From: Bacteroidota bacterium
GTDB taxonomy: Bacteria > Bacteroidota > Ignavibacteria > Ignavibacteriales > Melioribacteraceae
Direction: 5' to 3'
Assembly: GCA_023453125.1 (NCBI GenBank)
Contig: JAEXUB010000272.1
Coordinates: 1-64,000, forward strand
Length of the DNA: 64,000 nt
In this document: one piece after another, positions 1 to 8,913 of the stretch
How positions within the stretch are numbered: the stretch's first letter is position 1
How the letters are laid out: every line of letters begins with the position of its first letter
The notes under the pieces: model-generated
Told to the model about the DNA's origin: nothing
What the model saw: the letters and a program-made list of their open reading frames with translations, nothing else
Database searches by the model: none
Made by a program: the position numbers and the translations under genes

Positions 1-314
1 CCCCCGTTGAGAATAACATATGCATCCCCAATTTCAACCAGCTTTGTTAGTCGCTCCATTAAGGTATTGCATTTTATCTCCTTAGTAAGATATCTGCTTG
101 GCAGGGCATTGAAAATATTAACTGTAACGCCAATAGCCTCTACTCCTTTTTCTGATGCTCCTTTTGAAACCGCATCCATAATTCCCTGAAAGCCGCCGGA
201 ACAAACATTAATACCTGCTTCTGCCAGAAGGCTCCCCAGACGGGATGCCGATTCATATTCGGCATCCCCCGGGCGCGGAATTGAACTCCCGAAAATTGTT
301 ACTGTCTTTTTCAT
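1..314 (-). CDS. LOG-family nucleotide-binding protein, 3' end cut off by the window edge
   Basis: About 104 residues of the N-terminus are visible, starting MKKTVTIFGSS. The Rossmann-type opening strand, the run CSGGFQGIMDAVSKGA and the following IGVTV match the LOG / lysine-decarboxylase-like family, which includes cytokinin-riboside 5'-monophosphate phosphoribohydrolases. The reading frame leaves the window at LNGG, just where the family's PGGxGTxxE motif would begin. The start codon overlaps the stop of the upstream nuclease-like gene as ATGA (311-314), so it is the third gene of a translationally coupled set with the S1/P1-like and YjbQ genes. Substrate cannot be told from this part. Family call is firm, exact function is not. 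Confidence 0.8.
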   Translation of the reverse strand, partial: MKKTVTIFGSSIPRPGDAEYESASRLGSLLAEAGINVCSGGFQGIMDAVSKGASEKGVEAIGVTVNIFNALPSRYLTKEIKCNTLMERLTKLVEIGDAYVILNG

Positions 315-1150
315 TTAATTCTTCTTAAATCAGGTTTGCCTGCATTAACCCAGGCTGAATATATTGCTGAGGCTAATCCCTTTCCTGCCAGATTAAGCTG
401 GTCGATAGTCATATATTTTGTGCGGAACCACATGAGTTTTCTGTAAGTATCGTCATATTTGCCCGTCCCATTATTCTGAAGCGCAATTTTGTCAGCAGTC
501 GAAATTACATCGGCATAGGTATTAGCCCTGGTAATGGCGTCGAAAGTAACTTCTTTAATATTTTTAACAACAGCCGGCTTTCCCCCTTCGAATCTGGAGT
601 TTATTTCCACAACATTTGAATCGAGCATATCTATTTCATACCGGAAATGGAGCCCCTTCTGTCCGGTAAGCTGCCCGTTATAATTAAGATTGGTGTGCTG
701 AGGCTGATATGAATCCCCTACATAATGAGCCAGGTCGGACATATAAAGGAGTATATCCTGTTTCTTTTTGGATTTAAATGCCTTGATTAGCTTGTTATAA
801 CTATCTTCAACCGCCCAGGGAAGAGTACCCATTTTAGTAATAACTGAATCGGGGTATTTCTTTTTTAGAGAATCGAGATTTTGAATCATTTCTCCTTTAA
901 GAAATTCCTTGTAATAATCGATATCAATAAAGTGTTTGGGAGCTTCAGTCTTATCCTCCCCTTTTCTGTAATCCGGATCGACAGAATGGTCAATTACATA
1001 TTTCTGCCAGTCCTTTGGTATGAACATAGATCCCGACAGATTTTTCATTGCATTGGAGGCCACAATCTTATGCCCTTTATCCCCCCATCCTAAATAGACT
1101 GAAAAAGAAATGATTATAAGTAATGCCGTAATAAGTAGTCTGTTTTTCAT
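311..1150 (-). CDS. S1/P1 nuclease / zinc-dependent phospholipase C-like secreted enzyme
   Basis: A 279-residue protein with an N-terminal signal peptide (hydrophobic residues about 5-20). The predicted mature N-terminus begins WGDKGHKIVA, which gives the conserved Trp and first His used for zinc binding in this superfamily. Further ligand candidates are HFIDIDYY (about residue 91) and the block HYVGDSYQPQH, matching the HxxGDxxQPxH signature. The last ligand motif is HFRYE (HxxxE), as in Bacillus-type phospholipase C; S1/P1 nucleases usually have HxxxD. It is therefore likely a secreted trinuclear-zinc phosphodiesterase, acting on nucleic acid or phospholipid. It overlaps both neighbours by ATGA, so the three genes are co-transcribed. 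Confidence 0.82.
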   Translation of the reverse strand: MKNRLLITALLIIISFSVYLGWGDKGHKIVASNAMKNLSGSMFIPKDWQKYVIDHSVDPDYRKGEDKTEAPKHFIDIDYYKEFLKGEMIQNLDSLKKKYPDSVITKMGTLPWAVEDSYNKLIKAFKSKKKQDILLYMSDLAHYVGDSYQPQHTNLNYNGQLTGQKGLHFRYEIDMLDSNVVEINSRFEGGKPAVVKNIKEVTFDAITRANTYADVISTADKIALQNNGTGKYDDTYRKLMWFRTKYMTIDQLNLAGKGLASAIYSAWVNAGKPDLRRIK

Positions 1151-1572
1151 ATTTTTTTACCTGTTATTTGAACTATAATTTTTCTGTTTCTGGCTTTGTT
1201 GTCAAAATCAACAAAGATTATCTGCTGCCAGGTTCCTAACAGCAATTCCCCTCCAATAAACGGGATTGTAAGTGAAGCCCCCTGTAGCGAAGCCCTGATA
1301 TGAGCATATCCATTCCCGTCGTGCCAGGCTTCATCGTGATTGTAACTTTTCCCAGATGGAACAAGTTTTTCCATAAATTCCGGATAGTCTCTAAGCAGGC
1401 CCGGTTCATATTCAATTGTTGTTATTCCGGCTGTAGAACCGGGGACAAAAACAAGGATACTGCCTTCATTAAAATCAGAGTCAGTGAGTATTTCCTGTAC
1501 CTTTGGGGTTATATCAACGATATCATTGAATCCTTTTGATACTAAATCGAATGCAGCCGTTTTAATTTCCAT
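1147..1572 (-). CDS. YjbQ / UPF0047 family protein
   Basis: This 141-residue protein is full length for the YjbQ (UPF0047, TIGR00149) family. The C-terminal half carries the family signature: EAWHDGNGYAHIRASLQG followed by GTWQQIIFVDFD. Family members are small trimeric proteins with a conserved His/Cys site. Some can replace thiamine-phosphate synthase weakly, which is where the common product name comes from, but the true role is unclear. A GGGAG ribosome-binding site lies a few bases before the ATG at 1572. It is the first gene of the coupled set YjbQ, S1/P1-like, LOG. Confidence 0.88.
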   Translation of the reverse strand: MEIKTAAFDLVSKGFNDIVDITPKVQEILTDSDFNEGSILVFVPGSTAGITTIEYEPGLLRDYPEFMEKLVPSGKSYNHDEAWHDGNGYAHIRASLQGASLTIPFIGGELLLGTWQQIIFVDFDNKARNRKIIVQITGKKI

Positions 1573-1595
1573 ACTTCCGCTCCCTTTTTAAACTT

Positions 1596-1622
1596 ACAGA
1601 GACGCCCGTGAGGCGTCTCTGT
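1596..1622 (-). terminator. Perfect 11-bp hairpin after ornithine aminotransferase
   Basis: Arms 1596-1606 and 1612-1622 pair perfectly around a 5-base loop. The hairpin lies between the stop of the aminotransferase gene (1647) and the start of the YjbQ gene (1572). The bases that follow on the minus strand are TAAGTTT, so the U-tract is poor. It may be a weak terminator or an mRNA processing or stabilising structure. Confidence 0.5.
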
Positions 1623-1646
1623 ATAAATCCGGAATTTAGAAATTCC

Positions 1647-2864
1647 TTATTCTCCGCTGATCTGAAGAATTGATTTCTTAATAATTTCTACAGCTTCTTT
1701 AATCTGAGCTTCATTTATAACCAATGGAGGAGCAAAGCGGATTATATGCTCGTGTGTAGGCTTTGCAAGCAATCCGTTTTCCTTCATCTGAAGGCAAACA
1801 TCCCATGCTTTTTTACCGTTTTTAGGCTTAATTACAATTGCGTTCAGCAAGCCTTTACCGCGTACAAGCTCAACCATATCAGATTTAATTTTAGAAGCTT
1901 CCTCACGGAAGAGTTTGCCCATTTTTTCTGCATTTTCGGCTAGTTTTTCTTCTTTAAGAACTTCAAGCGCAGCCATTGCAACTTTTGCGGCAAGAGGATT
2001 TCCGCCGAATGTTGAGCCATGTTCTCCCGGTTTGATAACGAGCATTACTTCATCATCGGCAAGAACTGCAGAGATAGGCATGGAGCCGCCTGACAATGCT
2101 TTTCCGAGAATGAGAATGTCGGGTTTAATTCCTTCATGATCAACTGCGAGCATTTTACCTGTTCTGGCAAGCCCTGTCTGAACTTCGTCAGCTATAAAGA
2201 GGACGTTCTTTGCCTTGCACATTTCATAGGCTTTTTTCAGATATCCTTCATCAGGAACAACAACGCCGGCTTCCCCCTGAATCGGTTCAACAAGAAAACC
2301 TGCTACGGTTGGATCGGCTAATGCAGCTTCAAGTGATTTCAGATCATTATAAGGTATTTTTATGAAGCCCGGTGTATAAGGGCCGAATCCCTTATATGAA
2401 TCGGGGTCGTTAGACATTGAGATAACTGTGATTGTCCTGCCGTGGAAGTTTCCTTCGCAAACAATTATTTTAGCTTCATTTTCAGCAATTCCTTTTTTGT
2501 CATAAGCCCAGCGGCGGCACAATTTTAATGCAGTTTCATCCGCTTCGGCGCCTGAATTCATCGGAAGCATTTTCTGATATCCGAAATACTCAGTTATATA
2601 TTTTTCATATGCACCGAGACAATCATTATAGAATGCCCTTGATGTAAGAGTAAGTGTCTTAGCCTGTTCACATAAAGTATTAATAATTTTCGGATGGCAA
2701 TGCCCCTGGTTAACAGCCGAATATGCCGAGAGAAAATCAAAATATTTTTTACCTTCTACGTCCCATAAGAAAATTCCTTCCCCCCTGGAAAGTACGACAG
2801 GAAGAGGATGATAGTTATGTGCTCCGTATTTTTCTTCTAGAGCAATGTAGTCTTGTGTCAACAT
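1647..2864 (-). CDS. rocD: Ornithine--oxo-acid aminotransferase
   Basis: A 405-residue class III PLP-dependent transaminase that converts ornithine and 2-oxoglutarate to glutamate semialdehyde and glutamate. The N-terminus ([21 protein letters not shown]) and the block [15 protein letters not shown] are characteristic of ornithine aminotransferase and separate it from acetylornithine aminotransferase. Also visible are [14 protein letters not shown], the cofactor-binding Asp in [15 protein letters not shown] and the Schiff-base lysine in [10 protein letters not shown]. Length matches the family. It is transcribed alone, with the histidine-kinase gene upstream and a hairpin downstream. Cytosolic; links arginine/ornithine breakdown to proline and glutamate metabolism. 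Confidence 0.93.
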   Translation of the reverse strand: MLTQDYIALEEKYGAHNYHPLPVVLSRGEGIFLWDVEGKKYFDFLSAYSAVNQGHCHPKIINTLCEQAKTLTLTSRAFYNDCLGAYEKYITEYFGYQKMLPMNSGAEADETALKLCRRWAYDKKGIAENEAKIIVCEGNFHGRTITVISMSNDPDSYKGFGPYTPGFIKIPYNDLKSLEAALADPTVAGFLVEPIQGEAGVVVPDEGYLKKAYEMCKAKNVLFIADEVQTGLARTGKMLAVDHEGIKPDILILGKALSGGSMPISAVLADDEVMLVIKPGEHGSTFGGNPLAAKVAMAALEVLKEEKLAENAEKMGKLFREEASKIKSDMVELVRGKGLLNAIVIKPKNGKKAWDVCLQMKENGLLAKPTHEHIIRFAPPLVINEAQIKEAVEIIKKSILQISGE

Positions 2865-2936
2865 TTCGTTCTCACTTTTTATGTTTAAAGATGCGTGTAA
2901 AGTTAAGTAAAAGGGGGGTAATTTTCGAGTGAAAAA

Positions 2937-5228
2937 TCAGCGTTCCGAGTGAAGCCACTGGTCTATTGTAATCTTAAGAAAATGGATATTTATCGGTTTA
3001 GCAATATAATCGTCCATACCGCCGTTTATGCACATTTCCCTGTCTTTCATGCTTGAATGGGCCGTAACTGCAATAATAGGCACTTTTGCCACCCTGCCGG
3101 GGAGTGCGCGCACAGTTTTGGTGGCTGTAATACCGTCCATATCGTCCATTTCTATATCCATAAGAACAAGGTCAAATTTTCCCGTTTTAATTGCAGCTAT
3201 GGCATCAGTACCGTTAGATACAGCTTCAACATTATAGCCTACCTCTCTCAATATTTTCAGTTCGAGGCTCTGGCTTATCGGGTTATCTTCAACCAGCAGA
3301 AGCGTCTTTTTGTCCGATTTTGGTTCCTCCTCAAGGGAAGAATCAAGAATTTCATCTATTTCCTCCCGGGACTCAGCAATAATCTCCTGAAATTTTGGAG
3401 GGATTTTATCAATTAGGGGTTTTGCCTCCTTATTCGGAATCTCTTCCTGAACTATCTTTTCTGCAGGAACCTCTTTCTTTCCGCTTTCCGATATTTTAAA
3501 TGTAAGAGTAAAAAAGAAATTGCTGCCAACTCCTTCGGTACTCTCAATATTTATTTCTCCCCCCATCAGCTGTACAAATTCTTTGCAGATTAGAAGACCA
3601 AGACCGGTTCCTTTAATACTTTGCGATGCATCCAGCTGGGAATAAGCCTCAAAGAGCTTGGATATTTTTTCCTTTGGTATTCCGGGACCGGTATCTTTCA
3701 CGGATGTAAGAATGGTAATTGAATCCTCACTCCTTTCGATGCACTTAAGCGATAATGATACTTCCCCCTTTTCGGTATACTTATGAGCATTCGATAAAAG
3801 ATTCAGTATAATTTGTCTGTACCTGGTTGCATCCCCTATCAGCCCTTCCGGAATATTCTCGTCAATAATAGAATTCAACTGAAGCCCTTTGGATTTCATT
3901 GCCTGCTTTATGATTGCAAGAGCTTTGTCAACCTCCTGCCTAAGAGCAAACTCAATTATATTGAGTTCCATCTTTCCTGCTTCAATTTTGCTTATATCAA
4001 GTATGTTATTAATAATTTGCAGTAGAGTATCTGACGCGGTTCTTACATCCTTGGCAAAACTTTTCATCTCTTCTTTATCATCAAAAAGGTCATTTTCAAC
4101 GAGTGTCAGGAATCCCATAATTGAATTCATTGGAGTCCTAATTTCGTGGCTCATACCAGCAAGAAATTTGGTCTTGTACTGACTTTCCTGTCTGGCTCTT
4201 TGTGCTGAAATTTCGATTTTGGTTTTTTCGTCCCTCAGAGCATCAAGAGCCTTTTGTCTTTCGGCTTCGGCCATTACCTGCTGGGTAATATCAATGATGC
4301 TTCCTTCATAGAATGCGGGATTATTATCCTCATTGTAGCTGAGCCTGATATTCATTTTAGCAAACAAATCCAAATTGTCGCTTCTTTTCAGGAGCACCCG
4401 GAAATTTTTTATCTTTGACTGTTTTTCGAATAATTTATTCAACAGTTCAACATCGCCGGGACGTTTAAAGACATTCTTAAACAAATTAAGATTCAGCAGA
4501 TCCTCTTCGGTATTAACTGCCAGCATTTTGGCAAGACTTAGATTTGCAGTAAGGAACTGTCCTTCGAGTGTGCATTGAAATATTCCTTCGGCTGAATTCT
4601 CGAATATATTCCTGAATTTTTTTTCGGATATGGAGACTTCCATCGATTTCTGAATGCTCACTTTTCGCAGCTTGTAATTAACCGCACTGGCTACAACAGC
4701 CATTACACTTATAAATAAAACTAATAATACCGATTCAAAAACATTCGGCAATAGGAGAATTGATTTATCAGTCAGCAGAATTGAAGCTGCAAAAACTATG
4801 TTGTAGTAAATTGCAACTATAATCTGATTCTTGACATCCCAGCTTAGAAATAATGCCGCAGTAAAGATAATTAAACTAAGTATGTGCGAATTGACCGTAA
4901 ATGTAGCCGGAATAAGGAAGATTATACTGCCGAAAGAGAGAATAATTGTAATTAACAGAAAGTGGACTAAAAATACGGGATGGTGTTTGCCTGTCCGGAA
5001 ATAGGAAAGAGTTAAAAGGAAAAAAGCAATTATAATTGCAGAAAGCCGGGCAACATAAATAGGCACTGCGTGTTCTGCCAAATACTGCACTTCGAAGAAT
5101 AGGGCAAAAATGCCCGCTGTTGCGGTAAAATACGCAAGCGCCCTGAAAGGTGCCAATAAATGCTTTTTGGCTTCCTCTATTAAACTATCCTCTTTAATTT
5201 GGGCTGATTTAGTCGTATTTGTAGTCAC
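2937..5228 (-). CDS. Membrane-bound hybrid sensor histidine kinase (TM-PAS-HisKA-HATPase-REC)
   Basis: A 763-residue kinase. Residues about 30-190 form roughly six hydrophobic helices with little periplasmic loop. A PAS domain follows at about 200-320 (FRNIFENSAEGIFQCTLEGQ). The dimerisation and phosphoacceptor domain has MSHEIRTPMNSIMGF with His361. The ATPase domain has the N box (QIILNLLSNAHKY), DTGPGIP and GTGLGLLICKEF. A C-terminal receiver domain begins near LLLVEDNPISQ with the phospho-acceptor Asp691 in LMDIEM. It has no output domain, and no cognate regulator or Hpt gene is adjacent. The signal is unknown; the multi-helix N-terminus suggests sensing in or near the membrane. Confidence 0.9.
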   Translation of the reverse strand: MTTNTTKSAQIKEDSLIEEAKKHLLAPFRALAYFTATAGIFALFFEVQYLAEHAVPIYVARLSAIIIAFFLLTLSYFRTGKHHPVFLVHFLLITIILSFGSIIFLIPATFTVNSHILSLIIFTAALFLSWDVKNQIIVAIYYNIVFAASILLTDKSILLLPNVFESVLLVLFISVMAVVASAVNYKLRKVSIQKSMEVSISEKKFRNIFENSAEGIFQCTLEGQFLTANLSLAKMLAVNTEEDLLNLNLFKNVFKRPGDVELLNKLFEKQSKIKNFRVLLKRSDNLDLFAKMNIRLSYNEDNNPAFYEGSIIDITQQVMAEAERQKALDALRDEKTKIEISAQRARQESQYKTKFLAGMSHEIRTPMNSIMGFLTLVENDLFDDKEEMKSFAKDVRTASDTLLQIINNILDISKIEAGKMELNIIEFALRQEVDKALAIIKQAMKSKGLQLNSIIDENIPEGLIGDATRYRQIILNLLSNAHKYTEKGEVSLSLKCIERSEDSITILTSVKDTGPGIPKEKISKLFEAYSQLDASQSIKGTGLGLLICKEFVQLMGGEINIESTEGVGSNFFFTLTFKISESGKKEVPAEKIVQEEIPNKEAKPLIDKIPPKFQEIIAESREEIDEILDSSLEEEPKSDKKTLLLVEDNPISQSLELKILREVGYNVEAVSNGTDAIAAIKTGKFDLVLMDIEMDDMDGITATKTVRALPGRVAKVPIIAVTAHSSMKDREMCINGGMDDYIAKPINIHFLKITIDQWLHSER

Positions 5229-5338
5229 TTTTAGCTATTTTTGCCTGATAAATATCTTTAGGAAATCTGACTAAATGGAAAATATTTTATAATCTTATGC
5301 ATTAAATAATGATTTTTTAGCTAATAATCAAAAAAAAT

Positions 5339-5914
5339 ATGATCGACTTTTTATACAACATAGACCTCCAGGTATTTTATTTTATCAACCAAACGCTTTC
5401 TAACCGCCTGTTTGATAAATTCTTCCCTTTTATTACGGAAGTAAAACACTGGTACCTGGTTTATCTTATACTTTGGTTAATCCTCTTTATAAAAGGGGGA
5501 AGAATAGGAAAAATTACCGCGGTTGCAATTATTCTTGCCATTACCGTTTCGGATCAGATAAGCAGCCATTTTCTTAAAGACCTGTTTGCAAGAATAAGGC
5601 CATGCAATGCCCTTCCGGATGTAAATATTCTTGCTTCGTGCACAGAATCTTTCTCTTTTCCCTCTTCGCACGCTGTAAACAATTTTACAATTGCACTACT
5701 GCTGCTTAGAATCTACCCTAAACTTAAATGGATACTCCTCATTTCCGCATTTCTGATTGCATTTTCCCGTCCTTATTGCGGAGTACACTATCCTTCCGAT
5801 ATTCTTGGAGGGGCTGTTATAGGGAGTTTAATGGGGTATTTATTCTCATTATTGGTTATATATGCCGATAAATGGATGGCAGGTAAAAATTTTAGAAAAA
5901 AAATGAAAAGTTAA
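5339..5914 (+). CDS. PAP2-family membrane phosphatase
   Basis: A 191-residue integral membrane protein with about five to six helices. All three PAP2 motifs are present: KDLFARIRP (KX6RP), PSSH, and SRPYCGVHYPSD (SRX5HX3D). Family members remove phosphate from lipid phosphates such as undecaprenyl diphosphate, phosphatidylglycerol phosphate or lipid A. Motif spacing fits a small bacterial undecaprenyl-diphosphatase-like enzyme, but the substrate cannot be fixed. There is an A-rich leader and no clear Shine-Dalgarno site before the ATG. The AMP nucleosidase gene begins 8 bases downstream. Confidence 0.85.
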   Translation: MIDFLYNIDLQVFYFINQTLSNRLFDKFFPFITEVKHWYLVYLILWLILFIKGGRIGKITAVAIILAITVSDQISSHFLKDLFARIRPCNALPDVNILASCTESFSFPSSHAVNNFTIALLLLRIYPKLKWILLISAFLIAFSRPYCGVHYPSDILGGAVIGSLMGYLFSLLVIYADKWMAGKNFRKKMKS

Positions 5915-5922
5915 GGAATTAT

Positions 5923-6696
5923 ATGAAATCAAAAATCGACATTGCCAGAAACTGGTTCCCGAGATACACCGGAACTCCGCTTGATGAAATAGGAGATTAT
6001 CTGCTTTTAACCAATTTCCAAAATTACGTAACAAAGTTTGCAGAGATTTTTGACTGTAATGTTAACGGGATTGGCAAACCGATGCAGTCAGCTACCAACA
6101 ATAATGGCCTGACAATTATCAATTTCGGCATCGGCTCTCCGAACGCGGCAACAATTATGGATCTTCTGACCGCCCGCGCTCCCAAAGGAGTTCTTTTTCT
6201 GGGCAAATGCGGAGGCTTGAAAGACTCAACTGAAATAGGACATTTTATTCTTCCGATTGCGGCAATAAGGGGAGAAGGTACAAGCAACGATTACGCTCCA
6301 CAGGAGGTTCCTGCCCTTCCCTCATTTAAACTCCACAAATTTGTCTCAGATAAAATTATTAACCATAACGTGGAATACCGCACAGGTGTGATATATACCA
6401 CAAACAGAAGATTATGGGAGTATGATGAAGAATTCAAGGATTATTTAAGAACCATCGGCGCAATTGGAATTGATATGGAAACGGCGACTTTATTTATTGC
6501 CGGTTACGTAAACCAGATTGCAAGAGGCGCATTATTGCTTGTTTCGGACCTCCCGATGTTTCCGGAAGGAATTAAGACCGAAGAATCGGACAAAAAAGTG
6601 ACGGAAAAATTTGTTGATCTGCATCTGCAAATTGGTATAGAAGCTATGACTGAAATAGGAAGCAAAGGAGAAGCTATTAAACACTTCGCATTTTAG
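5923..6696 (+). CDS. amn: AMP nucleosidase, short form
   Basis: A 257-residue protein of the nucleoside phosphorylase fold, which splits AMP into adenine and ribose 5-phosphate. The opening KIDIARNWFPRYTGTPLDEIGDYLLLTNF is typical of the short AMP nucleosidases of Bacteroidota, which lack the long N-terminal domain of the E. coli enzyme. Further family blocks are FGIGSPNAATIMDLL, GVLFLGKCGGL, and IGIDMETATLFIAGY, which contains the Met-Glu pair that contacts ribose in this fold. It lies 8 bases after the PAP2 gene and is probably co-transcribed with it. Role: purine nucleotide balance. Confidence 0.9.
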   Translation: MKSKIDIARNWFPRYTGTPLDEIGDYLLLTNFQNYVTKFAEIFDCNVNGIGKPMQSATNNNGLTIINFGIGSPNAATIMDLLTARAPKGVLFLGKCGGLKDSTEIGHFILPIAAIRGEGTSNDYAPQEVPALPSFKLHKFVSDKIINHNVEYRTGVIYTTNRRLWEYDEEFKDYLRTIGAIGIDMETATLFIAGYVNQIARGALLLVSDLPMFPEGIKTEESDKKVTEKFVDLHLQIGIEAMTEIGSKGEAIKHFAF

Positions 6697-6743
6697 GAAC
6701 TTGTTTCTCTGCGTGTTGTAAGAATATAAAAAGGAGCTTAATT

Positions 6744-7172
6744 ATGAAAAAAATCTACTTTTCCCCGCTAATTCCCCTTTTTCTTATAATATTTACGGCT
6801 TCTTCATTTGGACAGGCTAATAATGATGTCAAGTCCACTATAGGCACCATAATTGAAATGAGCAAGGCAAAGAATTATGAAGCAGCAGCAAAATTCGTAG
6901 CCTTCAGGCCGGATGATAAGAAAATGGAGTATAAAGCCCCTCAGCTCAGCAGCCGAGAACAGATGAATTATATTAAAAGGCTTCTTAAAAGAATTGGGGC
7001 CCTTGCCGATGTGAGTTCTTCATTTAAGATCGGAGAAGTTAGCACCCGGGAGATTTCAGGAGTAAAATTCGAAAAAATTCCTGTTGATTTTTTAAGCGGT
7101 TCTCAAAAACTTAATGCATCATTCCTATTTATTAATATTCAGGGAAGCTATCTGCTGGCAGAAATTGAATAA
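6744..7172 (+). CDS. Small secreted protein of unknown function
   Basis: A 142-residue protein with a clear signal peptide ending near FGQA (residues 1 to about 26). The mature part is mixed alpha/beta and contains YEAAAKFVAFRPDDKK. I do not recognise a family. The layout, a helix with 'A..FV.....' followed by strands near the C-terminus, is like small NTF2-like or DUF4864-like periplasmic proteins, but this is only an impression. A good AAGGAG site stands before the ATG. It is a single gene between amn and the acetyltransferase. Confidence 0.7.
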   Translation: MKKIYFSPLIPLFLIIFTASSFGQANNDVKSTIGTIIEMSKAKNYEAAAKFVAFRPDDKKMEYKAPQLSSREQMNYIKRLLKRIGALADVSSSFKIGEVSTREISGVKFEKIPVDFLSGSQKLNASFLFINIQGSYLLAEIE

Positions 7173-7240
7173 TTAATATTATTCGGGTGTCTTTGGAATT
7201 TTTTATTTATTCTTGCATATAGGACTATTGAGTACTCTGA

Positions 7241-7717
7241 ATGAAAAGTGAATTAACAATTATCAAAGCGGCCGAAAAAGACATTTCTACAATTCTATTC
7301 TTCATAAAAAAGATTGCCGAATATGAGAAACTGGAAGACCAGGTAACCGCAACCGAAGAAATTCTTAAAGAGAGCCTTTTCGGCATTGAAAAAGGAGCCG
7401 AAGTAATTATTGCGTACGAAAATAATATCCCCGTAGGCTATGCAGTATATTTTTATAATTTCTCAACTTTCCTAGGCAAAAGAGGATTATACCTTGAAGA
7501 TTTATTTGTGCTTCCGGAGCATAGAGGTAAAGGTTACGGCAAATCATTGTTTGAATACTTAATAAAACTTGCTAAGGAAAAAGAGTGCGGGCGGTTTGAA
7601 TGGTGCGTTCTTAACTGGAATACCCCTGCAATTGAATTTTACAAAACCTTCGGCGCCGAAAAACTTGATGAATGGTCTATATTCAGGCTGAACAAAGAAA
7701 ATCTGGACAAACTATAA
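7241..7717 (+). CDS. GNAT-family N-acetyltransferase (diamine-acetyltransferase-like)
   Basis: A 158-residue single-domain GNAT. The acetyl-CoA binding motif A is seen in LYLEDLFVLPEHRGKGYGKSLFEYL (R/QxxGxG/A form HRGKGYG). Motif B follows as GRFEWCVLNWNTPAIEFYKTFGA. The strings LYLEDLFV and CVLNWN resemble the spermidine/spermine and thialysine acetyltransferase subgroup, so an amine substrate is plausible but not shown. The stop codon is 2 bases before the start of the mechanosensitive channel gene, so the two are co-transcribed. Confidence 0.85.
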   Translation: MKSELTIIKAAEKDISTILFFIKKIAEYEKLEDQVTATEEILKESLFGIEKGAEVIIAYENNIPVGYAVYFYNFSTFLGKRGLYLEDLFVLPEHRGKGYGKSLFEYLIKLAKEKECGRFEWCVLNWNTPAIEFYKTFGAEKLDEWSIFRLNKENLDKL

Positions 7718-7719
7718 TT

Positions 7720-8913
7720 ATGAAAGCAATACTGGAATCTGTAAAAGATTGGCTGCAGCAATATCCTATTCTTTACGATAATATCAAATACCTGGGTGTT
7801 GCAGCTCTTGCATACATATCATATTTCATTACCAGAAAAGTTTTTTTCAGGATAATACAGAATCTGACAAGAAAAACTAAAACCTCTATCGATGATGTAA
7901 TTTTCAACAATAAAATTATCCGATATATATCTTTAATTGTCCCCCTCTATATCATACAGCGTTTTGCCTATCTGGAGGAATCGCTTAAAGGTTTTATTAT
8001 AATTTCAACAAATGCCCTTATAATTTTATTCGTCCTTCTTGCCATAGGCAATTTAATTACGTCGGTAACTGAACATTTGGAAAAGAATGAAAAATTTGCC
8101 CGCCAGCCGATTAAAGGATATGCTCAGGTGGCAAAAATTATACTCTATGTATATGGCGCGCTTTTCATAATAGGCATTTTCACCGGAGAAAAACCGTGGG
8201 TGATATTAACCGGAATCGGCGCCCTTTCGGCTGTGCTGCTGCTGGTATTCAAAGATACCCTGCTCGGATTCGTCGCTTCAATTCAGATTTCCTCTTATGA
8301 ATTGATTAAAATCGGCGACTGGATTGAAATGCCCTCATTCGGCGCCGACGGCGAAGTTGTAGATATTGCACTTCATTCCATTAGAATTCAAAACTGGGAT
8401 AAGACCTATACACTTATTCCTACTTATAAGCTTGTTGAGAATTCATTCAAAAACTGGAAAGGGATGGAACAGTCCGGCAGCCGCAGAATTAAAAGGCATC
8501 TTAATATAGATATCAACAGCATCCGGTTTATGGACGCACAATTAATAAAGGCTATCCTGGAATCGGACCACATCAGCAGTGAGATTAAAGACTCAATAAA
8601 AAACTCTGAATCCCTTGGCAGCAGAGACATTACAAATCTTGGGCTGTTTATTCAATATACCAATCTATATATTCTAAACAGACCCGATATAAGAAAAGAT
8701 TTAATCTCGGTTGTCAGAACACAGCAGTCAACTTCCGACGGGCTTCCTATTGAAATCTATGCATTCTGTTCATATACCGATCTGATTGAATACGAACGGA
8801 CACAAAAAGAAATATTTGAGCACATATTTGCCATTCTTCCGCTATTCGGACTTGCAGTATTCCAACACCCGGGAGGGAATGATTTTAAAAATGGATTTAA
8901 AATTCAGAATTAG
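7720..8913 (+). CDS. MscS-family (YbdG-type) mechanosensitive channel
   Basis: A 397-residue membrane protein when the ATG at 7720 is used; an in-frame upstream start lies inside the acetyltransferase gene and is unlikely. About four to five helices occupy residues 20-175. The pore-lining helix and beta domain are seen in ITGIGALSAVLLLVFKDTLLGFVASIQI and GDWIEMPSFGADGEVVDIALHSIRIQNWD. The extended N-terminal opening (KTSIDDVIFNNKIIRYISLIVPLYII) and the large cytoplasmic tail with an ERTQKEIFEHIFAILP end are typical of the miniconductance YbdG subfamily. Its likely job is release of osmolytes under hypo-osmotic shock. Confidence 0.88.
   Translation: MKAILESVKDWLQQYPILYDNIKYLGVAALAYISYFITRKVFFRIIQNLTRKTKTSIDDVIFNNKIIRYISLIVPLYIIQRFAYLEESLKGFIIISTNALIILFVLLAIGNLITSVTEHLEKNEKFARQPIKGYAQVAKIILYVYGALFIIGIFTGEKPWVILTGIGALSAVLLLVFKDTLLGFVASIQISSYELIKIGDWIEMPSFGADGEVVDIALHSIRIQNWDKTYTLIPTYKLVENSFKNWKGMEQSGSRRIKRHLNIDINSIRFMDAQLIKAILESDHISSEIKDSIKNSESLGSRDITNLGLFIQYTNLYILNRPDIRKDLISVVRTQQSTSDGLPIEIYAFCSYTDLIEYERTQKEIFEHIFAILPLFGLAVFQHPGGNDFKNGFKIQN

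Noticed and set aside
881..1093. Open frames on the strand opposite to the S1/P1-like gene and many similar ones across the window.
   Set aside because: They lie wholly within well-supported genes on the other strand, have no ribosome-binding sites and their translations resemble no family.
5288..5293. A TATAAT box upstream of the PAP2 gene.
   Set aside because: No acceptable -35 element lies at 16-18 bases; in a region this AT-rich the match is expected by chance.
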